Shown piece after piece: positions 7,885 through 15,351 of a stretch of DNA of 64,000 bases. The stretch comes from Curtobacterium sp. 9128 (GTDB lineage Bacteria > Actinomycetota > Actinomycetes > Actinomycetales > Microbacteriaceae): the NCBI RefSeq assembly GCF_007673775.1, contig NZ_VEAF01000004.1, forward strand, positions 125,451-189,450. The letters are read 5' to 3'. The position numbers were made by a program, and so were the translations under genes. The notes below the pieces were generated by a model. The model was not told where the DNA came from. It did no database searches and saw nothing but the letters and a program-made list of their open reading frames with translations. Each line of letters starts with the position of its first letter. The first letter of the stretch is position 1.

Positions 7885-8904
7885 ATGCGAACCGGCAGTG
7901 CAGTGCAGTACGACCGCTACGGCGGATTCGACGTCGTCGAGGTCGTCGACCAGCAGCGACCGGAGCCCGGACCCGGCGAGGTCGTCGTCGAGGTGTCCGT
8001 CGCCGGCCTGAACCACATCGAGCGGTTCCTCCGCGAGGGACGGCTCCGTGAGTTCGTGGACGTCGAATTCCCGGCACGGCAGGGCGTGGACTTCGCCGGC
8101 GTGGTCGCGTCCACGGGGAGTGGGGTCCGCGATCTGCACGTCGGTGACGAGGTGATGGGGCATGCACCACACGGTGGGTCGCACGCGACCTGGGTCGTCG
8201 TCCCGCGCGGAGCGGTGGTGAAGAAGCCGTCCGGCATGACCTTCGAGGTCGCCGGCAGCCTCTACCTGGCGGGGTGCACGGCGCTGTCCGTGGTCCGTTC
8301 GCTGAAGCTCGGACCGGATGACACGGTCGTGGTCAGTGCAGCGGCCGGTGGCGTCGGGCACATCGAGTGTCAGCTCGCGCGGGACGCCGGCGCGACGGTG
8401 ATCGGCCTCGGCAGCCCTCGGAACCACGACGCTCTCCGGCAGATCGGCGTGCTGCCGGTGGCCTACGGTGACGGTGAGGAAGACCGGATCGCGGAGATCG
8501 CCGCGGGACGGCCGATCACCGCCTTCATCGACAACCGCGAGCACGGCGAGAACGTCGCGCTCGCGAAGCGGCTGGGGGTCGACGACCGGCGCTTCGTGTC
8601 GAGCGAGGACCGCCGCGACCTGGAGATCCGGTTCCTGCGGGCGCCGGGCGACGACGTCGAGGCGTGCGAGATGCTCGAGACCCTCGGCGACCTCGTCCAG
8701 CGCCACAAGGTGCAGTTCATCATCTCCGGGTACTACCCGTTCGAGTACATCGTCGACGCGTACGAGGACCTCGCCGAGATGCACTCTCGGGGCAAGGTCG
8801 TCGTCGGGATGCAGCCCGTGGAGACCGGTTCGCGTCTGCACTGGTACAAGTCGGAGAAGTCCCGCGACCTGCGGGACCCGGTGCCCCGCCCCGAGGCGCG
8901 GTGA
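7885..8904 (+). CDS. Zinc-less medium-chain dehydrogenase/quinone oxidoreductase
   Basis: 339-residue MDR-family NADPH oxidoreductase. The N-terminal GroES-like domain runs to about residue 125, and the Rossmann motif AAAGGVGHIECQLA lies near residue 150. No cysteine cluster for structural zinc is visible, so it resembles quinone oxidoreductase (QOR) or YncB-type enone reductases, and the long C-terminal part with HSRGKVVVGM fits. The ATG at 7885 has GAAGGAG 8 bases upstream. It ends 4 bases from the end of the convergent ABC permease gene, leaving no room for a terminator between them. Confidence 0.88.
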   Translation: MRTGSAVQYDRYGGFDVVEVVDQQRPEPGPGEVVVEVSVAGLNHIERFLREGRLREFVDVEFPARQGVDFAGVVASTGSGVRDLHVGDEVMGHAPHGGSHATWVVVPRGAVVKKPSGMTFEVAGSLYLAGCTALSVVRSLKLGPDDTVVVSAAAGGVGHIECQLARDAGATVIGLGSPRNHDALRQIGVLPVAYGDGEEDRIAEIAAGRPITAFIDNREHGENVALAKRLGVDDRRFVSSEDRRDLEIRFLRAPGDDVEACEMLETLGDLVQRHKVQFIISGYYPFEYIVDAYEDLAEMHSRGKVVVGMQPVETGSRLHWYKSEKSRDLRDPVPRPEAR

Positions 8905-8908
8905 CGCG

Positions 8909-9838
8909 TCAGCTCAGGACGTCCTTCGTCGCGAAGCGCCCGTACGCCAGGGTGCCGAAGACGGCGACGTAGCCGAGCTGCAGCAGAGCGTTGCTGCCGA
9001 ACGAGTCGAACGCGATCGGGTCGCGGAGCAGGTCGCCGAACCCGAGCCACTGGTGCGAGAACAGGAACGGGTGCAGCCAGTCGAGCTGCGGCAGCTGATC
9101 CAACACCTGCGAGGCACCCGCCAGCACGACGGTCGCGGCCATCGCCCCGACCGGGACGTTCGTGAGCGACGACGCGAACAGTCCGATCGCGGACAGACCG
9201 AGCATCGACAGCGTCGCGTACAGGGCGAGCAGCACGGCCCGGCCGGCGTACGACCAGCCGTCGACCTGCGTGCCCGAGAGCAGCGTGACCGGGCCGATCG
9301 GGAACAGGAGCGCGCCGATCGCCGCACCCACGACCACGATGAGCAGCGTCGCCGCGAGGCAGAACGCCACCGCCCCGGCGAACTTGACGAGGATGAAGCG
9401 CAGTCGACCCGTCGGGGCGACGAGCAGGTAGCGGATCGTGCCGTGGCTCGCCTCCCCGGCGACCGTGTCACCCGCGACGACCCCGACGGTCAGCGGCAGG
9501 AACAGCGGGATCGACACGGTGAGCGCGGTGAAGGACACGAACAGGCCGTTGTTGGTGATGTCACCGAGGAACGCCGGGCCGCCGGAGTCGCCGTCGGTGG
9601 TCAGCCGCACCGCGACGGCGATGAGGATCGGCACCAGCGCCAGCGCACCGAGCATCGCCCAGGTCCGGCGACGGCGGAACACGAGGGCGAGTTCCGAACC
9701 GAGCAGGGCGAAGGCGCGGGACGGCCGGGCAGGACGTGCGCCGACGTCGGACGGGGCGGCCGTCGGCGCTCCACCTGCTGACGGTGCGGCAGCGCCGGGT
9801 CCTGCGGGCTGGTGCGGCGAGCGCTCAGGCTGCGACAT
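8909..9838 (-). CDS. ABC-2 type exporter permease (second system)
   Basis: 309 residues. A Pro/Ala-rich cytoplasmic N-terminus of about 50 residues is followed by six predicted membrane segments, the first near residues 58-78 and the last near 275-295, as in ABC-2 (BcrB/NosY-like) permeases. The ATG at 9838 lies inside the end of the ATPase gene (14-base overlap), with GAGAGGGG upstream. It is the third gene of the LolA-like/ATPase/permease operon. Confidence 0.87.
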   Translation of the reverse strand: MSQPERSPHQPAGPGAAAPSAGGAPTAAPSDVGARPARPSRAFALLGSELALVFRRRRTWAMLGALALVPILIAVAVRLTTDGDSGGPAFLGDITNNGLFVSFTALTVSIPLFLPLTVGVVAGDTVAGEASHGTIRYLLVAPTGRLRFILVKFAGAVAFCLAATLLIVVVGAAIGALLFPIGPVTLLSGTQVDGWSYAGRAVLLALYATLSMLGLSAIGLFASSLTNVPVGAMAATVVLAGASQVLDQLPQLDWLHPFLFSHQWLGFGDLLRDPIAFDSFGSNALLQLGYVAVFGTLAYGRFATKDVLS

Positions 9839-10811
9839 CGAACCCCTCTCCGGTGAGGGCGACGAAGAGGTCCTCGAGCGTGCCGCCGCCGACGACGAAC
9901 CCGCGGACGCGGACGTCGGCGCGGACGAGCTCGGTCGCGATCGTCTCGGGCAGGAGCGAGTCCGGCAGGTCGGCGACGAGCGCGTCGGCACCGCCCTCGT
10001 GGCGCGGGGTCAGGCCGAGCCGCATCAGCACGGACCCGGCCTGTCCGAGGTCGGGCGTCCGGACCGTGACCGTCCGGGCGCCGGCCGACCGGAGCTCGTC
10101 GAGCGGGCCCTGCGCGACGAGACGCCCGGTGCGCATGACGCCGGCGTGCGTGCACACCTGCTCGATCTCGGCGAGCAGGTGGCTCGACACGAACACCGTC
10201 GTGCCGTCGTCGGCGAGGGAGCGGATGAGGCTCCGGACCTCACGCGTGCCCTGCGGGTCGAGGCCGTTCGTCGGCTCGTCGAGCACCAGGAGTTCGCGTG
10301 GCGAGAGCATCGCGTTCGCCAGCCCGAGCCGCTGCTTCATGCCGAGCGAGTACGCGTGCGCCTTCTTGTCGGCCGCGTGTGACAGCCCGACGCGGTCGAG
10401 GGCCTCGGCGACCCGGGTCTTCCGCGTCCGCGGGTCCGACGTGGGGTCCGCGGCGTCGAAGCGGCTGAGGTTCGCCCGGCCGGACAGGTACGGGTAGAAC
10501 GCCGGACCCTCGACGAGGGCGCCGACGCGCGGCAGCACGCTGTGCAGGGACTTCGGCATCGGCTCGCCGAGGACCTCGATGCTGCCGCCCGTCGCCGAGG
10601 ACAGGCCGAGCAGCATCCGGATGGTCGTCGTCTTGCCGGACCCGTTCGGCCCGAGGAACCCGAAGACCGCCCCGCGGGGCACCGCCAGGTCGATGCCGTC
10701 GACCGCCCGCTGCTTGCGGAACACCTTCTGGAGGCCCGTGGTGCGGATCGCGAGGTCGGTGTCAGCCGTCGACTCGGCCGGGTCCACCGCCGTGGTCGCC
10801 GTCACGCTCAC
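9825..10811 (-). CDS. ABC exporter ATPase (second system, BcrA-like)
   Basis: 328-residue ABC ATPase. Walker A GPNGSGKTT is at about 54-62, and the signature YSLGMKQRLGLA is the LGMKQRL variant common in bacitracin-type BcrA exporters; LLVLDEPTNGLDP is Walker B. The C-terminal 100 residues form the BcrA/DrrA extension. The GTG start at 10811 overlaps the stop of the LolA-like gene as GTGA, so translation of the two is coupled. Confidence 0.92.
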   Translation of the reverse strand: MSVTATTAVDPAESTADTDLAIRTTGLQKVFRKQRAVDGIDLAVPRGAVFGFLGPNGSGKTTTIRMLLGLSSATGGSIEVLGEPMPKSLHSVLPRVGALVEGPAFYPYLSGRANLSRFDAADPTSDPRTRKTRVAEALDRVGLSHAADKKAHAYSLGMKQRLGLANAMLSPRELLVLDEPTNGLDPQGTREVRSLIRSLADDGTTVFVSSHLLAEIEQVCTHAGVMRTGRLVAQGPLDELRSAGARTVTVRTPDLGQAGSVLMRLGLTPRHEGGADALVADLPDSLLPETIATELVRADVRVRGFVVGGGTLEDLFVALTGEGFDVAA

Positions 10812-11878
10812 TTCGCGGCGGCGACCAGGGAGGAGACCGGCACGGCGCCGACGAGGACGCGGCCGTCGTCGGTCAGGTAGACCGAGACGAGGGACGTCTG
10901 GATCGCGCGGCCGCCGTCGACCGCCTTCGTGAGCTGGTTCAGCAGCGTCGTGCCGTCGTCACCGAGGCCCGACTGGTCGGCCGTGCCCGCCGGGAGCTGG
11001 GCGATGGTGTCCCATCCCGTCCCCGTGACGGTGGGGGCGTCGCCCTCGTGGCCGTGACGCGCGCCCGTGCCGGCGTGGTGGCCGGAAGCGTCGGAGAGGT
11101 CCTTCGTGGTGACCTTCGCGTTCGACGGCGGCGTGAAGTCGAACAGGCGCGACGCCGGCGCGCCGTACTGCAGGCTCGTGAAGCCCACCTGGAACGCGGG
11201 CTCGGACTGCCCCTTCGCCCGGACCGTCGCACGGAGCGGCAGCCCGGTCTGCTTGTCGACGGCGAGCTGCACGCTCCCGACGAGCGTGTCCGAGGACTTC
11301 GGGGTGAGGACGAGCTGCCAGGCGTCGTGCCCGGCGACGCTGGTCGACGTCGGCTTGGCGACCGACGTGCTCGGGGTGATCGCCTCGATGGCCTGCTTCG
11401 CGACGTCCGACGGGGTCGTCGTGCCGTCCTCGAAGGACTTCTGCGCGCCCGACGGCAGGACGACGTGGGTGGCTTCGCGCTCCTTCGAGTCCCAGGTCCA
11501 GACGTCGCTGCCGTTGCGGACGAGGTCCTGCTCGGCGAGCTGCTCGGTGACCTGCACGCGCTGCTTGGTCGTGCCGTCCGCGTAGACCCGCGCGGTGTGC
11601 GAGGAGGTGAGCATGCCGAGGACGTCAGACGCGTTGCCCTCGAGCGAGGAGCCGCCGGAGCCGGTGGGGAGTTCGGGGAGCCCGAGGTCGCTCGACTGCG
11701 CGAGCTTGCCCGAGTACTGCGCGTCGGAGGACTTCGCGACGCTCGCGATCACGTCGGCCGCGCTCGGGTTCGTCCCGGCGACGGGGGCGTTCGCGGCACT
11801 GGCGAGCGCGGGAGCTGCGACGGCACCGGCGACGACGACCGGTGCGATGAGTGCGGGCAGCCAGGCGGACTTCTTCAT
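10808..11878 (-). CDS. LolA-like secreted protein coupled to an ABC exporter
   Basis: 356 residues. It has a Sec signal at 1-29 with an AxA cleavage site (ALASAANA) and no lipobox cysteine, followed by a LolA/outer-membrane-lipoprotein-sorting-like beta fold (VWTWDSKEREATHVVLPSG, then AWQLVLTPKSSDTLVGSV and LPLRATV). Actinobacteria have no Lol system, but proteins of this fold often sit beside ABC exporters. The ATG at 11878 has GAGGAG upstream. As first gene of an operon with overlapping stops and starts, it probably presents or receives a hydrophobic substrate of the transporter outside the membrane; that is inference. Confidence 0.8.
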   Translation of the reverse strand: MKKSAWLPALIAPVVVAGAVAAPALASAANAPVAGTNPSAADVIASVAKSSDAQYSGKLAQSSDLGLPELPTGSGGSSLEGNASDVLGMLTSSHTARVYADGTTKQRVQVTEQLAEQDLVRNGSDVWTWDSKEREATHVVLPSGAQKSFEDGTTTPSDVAKQAIEAITPSTSVAKPTSTSVAGHDAWQLVLTPKSSDTLVGSVQLAVDKQTGLPLRATVRAKGQSEPAFQVGFTSLQYGAPASRLFDFTPPSNAKVTTKDLSDASGHHAGTGARHGHEGDAPTVTGTGWDTIAQLPAGTADQSGLGDDGTTLLNQLTKAVDGGRAIQTSLVSVYLTDDGRVLVGAVPVSSLVAAAK

Positions 11879-12038
11879 CGAGCATCTCCTCGGGTGGTGC
11901 GCCTCCTCGGCTGGAGCGTCGGAGTGGTCAGCAGGATAGGTCCGACAACCGACAGTCCGCTGAGCACGCTGCGCTGGGCGGTTCCGGTGGCCGGGCTACG
12001 ATCGCGGTGTCCGTCCGCCCTGAGGGAAGGCCCGCTCC

Positions 12039-13001
12039 ATGTCCGCCGAACCCGCTCCCGCCGACGCCGGACGAGCCCGGTTCCCGCTCGACACGGTGTA
12101 CCAGGCGGCGCGGATGTACTACCTCGAGGACGCCACGCAGGGGGCCATCGCCTCCCGCCTCGGTGTCTCCCGCCCGACGGTCTCGCGGCTGGTGGCCGAG
12201 GCCCGGAAGGCCGGGCTCGTCCGCATCGAGGTCGTGGACCCGTTCCAGGACGAGACCGCGGTGCTCGCGGAGCGGCTCCAGGTGGCGCTCGGGCTCCGCG
12301 CCGTGCACCTCGCCCCGGTGACCCACACCGCCACGCTCGGTGCCGACCTCGCCGCCCCCATCGCGGCCGCCGTCGACGGCATGACCCTCGTCCCCGGCGA
12401 TGCGGTGCTGATGTCCTCCGGTCGGACGGTGTACGACGTCGCGCACGCGGGCATGCCGCCGCTCGCGGGGATCCAGCTCGTCCCGACCGTCGGCGGACAG
12501 GCCGATCCGCTGCCGTGGTTCCAGACGAACGAGATCACCCGGACCGCTGCCGAGCGGTCGAGCGCGATCCCGGCCTTCCTCTTCGCGCAGGCCCTGCCGT
12601 CCGAGGCGATGCGGGCCTCCCTGGACGACGACCCCGCGTTCCAGCACGTGATCGGCCTCTGGGGCCGGGCGAAGGGCGCCGTCCTGGGCATCGGGGCGCC
12701 GGTCCCGACCCGGGACGCCCTCGCCCGCGGGCTCCCGGTCGAGGACGCCGCCTTCGAGCAGGCCGCCGGGGACGTCTGCCTCAACTTCTACATGCCGGAC
12801 GGGTCGGCGGTCGAGTTCGCCGGGAGCGACCGGATGGTGCGGACGTCCCGCGAGGTCCTCGCGGCGATCCCGCACGCCGTCGGGGTCGCGGTCGGGGAGT
12901 CCAAGGTGACGAGCATCATCGGGGCCGTGCGGGGGCGGCTGGTGAACGAGCTCGTGACCGACGCCGCGACGGCCCGCGCCCTGCTCGACGCACTCGCCTG
13001 A
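12039..13001 (+). CDS. SorC/DeoR-type sugar-responsive regulator
   Basis: 320 residues. The helix-turn-helix at about 35-61 (AIASRLGVSRPTVSRLV) is followed by the SorC sugar-binding domain (SugarBP_2), which binds phosphorylated sugars. The domain looks complete, ending in a GRLVNELVTDAATARALL stretch. ATG at 12039, after GAGGGAAGG. No sugar gene is adjacent, so its target is unknown. It is a paralogue of the SorC gene at 17310. Confidence 0.88.
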   Translation: MSAEPAPADAGRARFPLDTVYQAARMYYLEDATQGAIASRLGVSRPTVSRLVAEARKAGLVRIEVVDPFQDETAVLAERLQVALGLRAVHLAPVTHTATLGADLAAPIAAAVDGMTLVPGDAVLMSSGRTVYDVAHAGMPPLAGIQLVPTVGGQADPLPWFQTNEITRTAAERSSAIPAFLFAQALPSEAMRASLDDDPAFQHVIGLWGRAKGAVLGIGAPVPTRDALARGLPVEDAAFEQAAGDVCLNFYMPDGSAVEFAGSDRMVRTSREVLAAIPHAVGVAVGESKVTSIIGAVRGRLVNELVTDAATARALLDALA

Positions 13002-13257
13002 CGCGGGCGGGCGGGCCGAGCGCGCCGGCGGACCGGCTCGGTGGGTCGACTCGGAACGACACTGTCGTCCGGCTCGGTGGGTCGACTCGGAACGACACTG
13101 TCGTCGTCGTACGACAGCGACACTGTCGTTCCGTGCCGACGCGGATGGTTGCGCGCGCGGGGGAGCGACACGGTCGACGTCGTACGACAGCGACGATGTC
13201 GTTCCGAGTCGACCCGGGCCGAGTCGACCCGAGCCACTGGCTGGCTGCTCCGCGCGC
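13002..13257. repeat. Repeat-rich intergenic block (tandem and inverted copies)
   Basis: Between two convergent genes. A 36-bp unit occurs twice head to tail without mismatch (13033-13068, 13069-13104). A second element starting with the palindrome GTCGTACGAC appears at 13106-13133 and 13179-13206. Nineteen bases of the first unit (13080-13098) recur inverted at 13197-13215. Short stems such as ACGACA-C-TGTCGT recur throughout. No open frame here looks real. The block may form alternative hairpins that end transcription from both sides, or may be a mobile-type palindromic repeat. Confidence 0.8.
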
Positions 13258-14322
13258 TCAGTCCTGCCCGTGTTCGTGCTCGAACGCCGGCCACACCGGG
13301 AACGGGTCCGCCCACGTGCGCCAGAGCGCCGGCCCGGCGAGGAGCTCCTCCGGCGTGAGCAGCGCCCCGTCGAGCGCGCGTTCGATGCCCGACACGTCCA
13401 GGCGCTCCCCGACGAACCAGATCGCCTGACCCACGGGAGCGTCCTCGTCCCACGACGGGTTGGCGGTGGGGTCCAGCGCGAGCATCGCACCGAAGCTCGA
13501 CCACGACCCCACGTGGTCCGGTCGTGACGCCAGGCAGAAGAATCCGCGTGACCGGAGGACCCTCCCGTTCACGCCGGCAGCGAGGTCGTCCCCGATCACC
13601 GACGCGAGCCGCCCGGGGTGGAACGGCAGCGGTTCCCGGTACCGGAGCGTGACGAGGTCGTCGCACGCCCCGCGACCGAGGTCGGCCCCGCTCGAGAGCG
13701 CCCGCATCCACCCGGCACCGGACGCGAGCAGCCGGGCAGCTCCACCGTTGGACGCGGGGAGGTCCGACGCGGAGCGCACGCTGTCGAGGGCGACGATCAG
13801 CGCGTGCGGCGCCAGCCGGTGCAGCAGGGCCACGAGGGCCCGCCGCCGCCGACCGGTCAGCCCCGCGAACCGGTCCAGGGCGATCACCGTCGAGTACTCG
13901 ACGAGCGCGGTCACGCGGTCGGCGGCGAGGAACGCGTCGTCGACGTCGGACCAGAGCAGGTGCGCGACCTCGTCGGCCCGGAGCACGGTGACGGCATGGC
14001 GGAGGACCCGGTCGTCGCCGTGCTCGCTCATCGCCGCGTTCGCGAGCAGCATCCCGACCGCGCGCGTGTCGGCGTCCGGGGCCAGGGTCACGACGAGGTG
14101 GTGCTCGGCGTCCGGACCGCAGACCCGGTCGAGCTGGTCCGTCCGCGACGCGATCTCCCGGGCGGCAGCGAAGGCGCTCCCCGTCACGTGCAGGCGGTGA
14201 CTCCGCGCACCCGGCCCGCCCAGACGACCGCCGGTCGACTCCGGTGCGGCGATCCGGGTGGCGAGACGGTCGGCGTCGACCTCGTGGAGCGCGGACACGA
14301 GCGTGATGACGGCGGATCGCAT
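13258..14322 (-). CDS. CobW-like zinc-homeostasis protein lacking the GTPase P-loop
   Basis: 354 residues. The C-terminal part matches the CobW/ZigA/YciC C-terminal domain: PLPFHPGRL, then [24 protein letters not shown], then IWFVGERLD and [11 protein letters not shown]. The N-terminus ([17 protein letters not shown]) keeps the first strand but has no GCxGxGKT P-loop and no CxCC zinc site, so it is probably not a GTPase. It diverges from the zinc-free L36 gene across a predicted Zur box 16 bases from its start. Both would be switched on under zinc limitation. It may act as a metal chaperone or heterodimer partner. Confidence 0.8.
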   Translation of the reverse strand: MRSAVITLVSALHEVDADRLATRIAAPESTGGRLGGPGARSHRLHVTGSAFAAAREIASRTDQLDRVCGPDAEHHLVVTLAPDADTRAVGMLLANAAMSEHGDDRVLRHAVTVLRADEVAHLLWSDVDDAFLAADRVTALVEYSTVIALDRFAGLTGRRRRALVALLHRLAPHALIVALDSVRSASDLPASNGGAARLLASGAGWMRALSSGADLGRGACDDLVTLRYREPLPFHPGRLASVIGDDLAAGVNGRVLRSRGFFCLASRPDHVGSWSSFGAMLALDPTANPSWDEDAPVGQAIWFVGERLDVSGIERALDGALLTPEELLAGPALWRTWADPFPVWPAFEHEHGQD

Positions 14323-14337
14323 GTCCGCTACTGTACA

Positions 14338-14352
14338 TGATTACCGTTCTCA
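14338..14352. promoter_or_regulatory. Predicted Zur operator between cobW-like and rpmJ genes
   Basis: The 15-bp element TGATTACCGTTCTCA (reverse TGAGAACGGTAATCA) is an imperfect palindrome with TGA/TCA ends. It matches the general actinobacterial Zur box form TGAnAAyGrTwwTCA. It lies 15 bases before the L36 ATG and 16 before the CobW-like ATG, so one site could repress both genes when zinc is plentiful. Confidence 0.72.
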
Positions 14353-14366
14353 ACAAGGAGCTCGTC

Positions 14367-14489
14367 ATGAAGGTCCGCAACTCCCTCAAGTCCCTGAAGA
14401 AGATCCCCGGCTCCCAGGTCGTGCGCCGTCGTGGTCGGGTGTACGTGATCAACAAGCAGAACCCCCGGTGGAACACCCGCCAGGGGTGA
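14367..14489 (+). CDS. rpmJ: 50S ribosomal protein L36, zinc-independent paralogue
   Basis: 40-residue type-B L36 (YkgO-like), with [15 protein letters not shown], then [14 protein letters not shown] and NPRWNTRQG. The four zinc ligands of normal L36 (CxxC...C...H) are absent, so it can replace the zinc-containing form in the large subunit when zinc is scarce and free zinc for other uses. AAGGAG sits 6 bases before the ATG at 14367. Control by Zur is predicted from the box at 14338-14352. Confidence 0.93.
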   Translation: MKVRNSLKSLKKIPGSQVVRRRGRVYVINKQNPRWNTRQG

Positions 14490-14510
14490 CCGCGTCCGTA
14501 GGGTGGCAGC

Positions 14511-15167
14511 ATGCGACTGTTCCTGATCCGCCACGGCCAGACCCCCGCCAACGTCTCCGGCGTCCTCGACGCCGAGGTCCCCGGGCCCGGCCTGACGGAC
14601 CTCGGGCAGCAGCAGGCCGCAGCGCTGCCGGCAGCCCTGGCGGACCGCGGCATCGAGCGGCTCTTCGTGTCGAGCATGGTCCGGACGCACGTCACCGCGG
14701 CACCCCTCGCGTCGGCGCTCGGCATCGAGCCCGTCGAGCTCCCCGGGCTCCGTGAGATCGAGGCGGGGGACCTGCAGGGCCGGCGGGACGAGACCTCCGT
14801 GCAGCGTTACCTCGCGGCGTGCTACGCGTGGGCGTCGGGGGAGCGCGAGGCGCGGATGCCGGGTGCGGAGACCGGCGAGGACTTCTTCGACCGCTACGAC
14901 GACGCGGTTCGCCAGATCGAGGAGACCGGCGCTGCAGTCGCGGCGGCGTTCAGCCACGGCGCGGCGATCCGGATCTGGGCCGCGGTGACGGCGCAGAACA
15001 CGCCGAACGACCTCGGCGCGAGCCGGCACCTGGAGAACACCGGCGTCGTCGAGCTCGAGGGGTCGACGGCCGACGGGTGGCGCCTGGTCGACTGGGCCGG
15101 TGAGCCGATGGGCGGCGACGACCTCATCGACCGGACCGCGCAGGACCCGACCGGCGAGCGGTTCTAG
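14511..15167 (+). CDS. Histidine phosphatase (phosphoglycerate mutase superfamily)
   Basis: 218 residues. RHG at 7-9 (His8 is the phosphate-accepting residue), acid E82 in REIEAGD, and the second catalytic His149 in FSHGAA. Compared with glycolytic GpmA it lacks the long insertions, so it is a broad phosphatase (CobC/PhoE-like) acting on an unknown small phosphate ester. The ATG follows TAGGGT (14499-14504) by 6 bases, leaderless. The stop codon lies in the first unit of the 19-bp tandem repeat. Confidence 0.88.
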   Translation: MRLFLIRHGQTPANVSGVLDAEVPGPGLTDLGQQQAAALPAALADRGIERLFVSSMVRTHVTAAPLASALGIEPVELPGLREIEAGDLQGRRDETSVQRYLAACYAWASGEREARMPGAETGEDFFDRYDDAVRQIEETGAAVAAAFSHGAAIRIWAAVTAQNTPNDLGASRHLENTGVVELEGSTADGWRLVDWAGEPMGGDDLIDRTAQDPTGERF

Positions 15168-15260
15168 ACCGGGCGTGCAGCGGGAGACCGGGCGCGCAGC
15201 GGGAGACCGGGCGCGCAGCGGGAGACCGGGCGCGCGGCGGGAACCCGGGCGCGCAGCGGG
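15166..15260. repeat. Five tandem 19-bp repeats after the histidine phosphatase
   Basis: Units of the form AGACCGGGCGCGCAGCGGG begin at 15166, 15185, 15204, 15223 and 15242. Units 2 and 3 are identical and the others differ by one or two bases; a degenerate sixth follows. The array begins in the TAG stop codon of the upstream gene. The length is likely to vary between strains. It is too short and has no spacers, so it is not CRISPR. Confidence 0.85.
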
Positions 15261-15292
15261 GACCCGGCCACGGCCTGGCGGCCCGGCCACAG

Positions 15293-15338
15293 ACGGAGGG
15301 GAGGCCCGGTGCCAGCTGGCACCGGGCCTCCCGTCCGT
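15293..15338. terminator. Bidirectional hairpin between histidine phosphatase and glpD
   Basis: A 16-bp perfect stem around an AGCT centre (15299-15332), extended by further pairing (ACGGA with TCCGT) after one mismatch. It lies between convergent genes. It has no T-tract, as is usual in GC-rich actinobacteria. Confidence 0.85.
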
Positions 15339-15351
15339 CAGTGGGTCGTGA

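Noticed and set aside
13033-13235. CRISPR-like array
   Set aside because: The copies are directly abutting or inverted, with no unique spacers and no cas genes.
12788-14725. 645-codon minus-strand open frame across SorC, the repeats and the CobW-like gene
   Set aside because: It runs through repeat DNA and antisense of real genes, with no recognisable domain.
15166-15260. CRISPR-like array
   Set aside because: The 19-bp units are contiguous with no spacers, so this is a simple tandem repeat.
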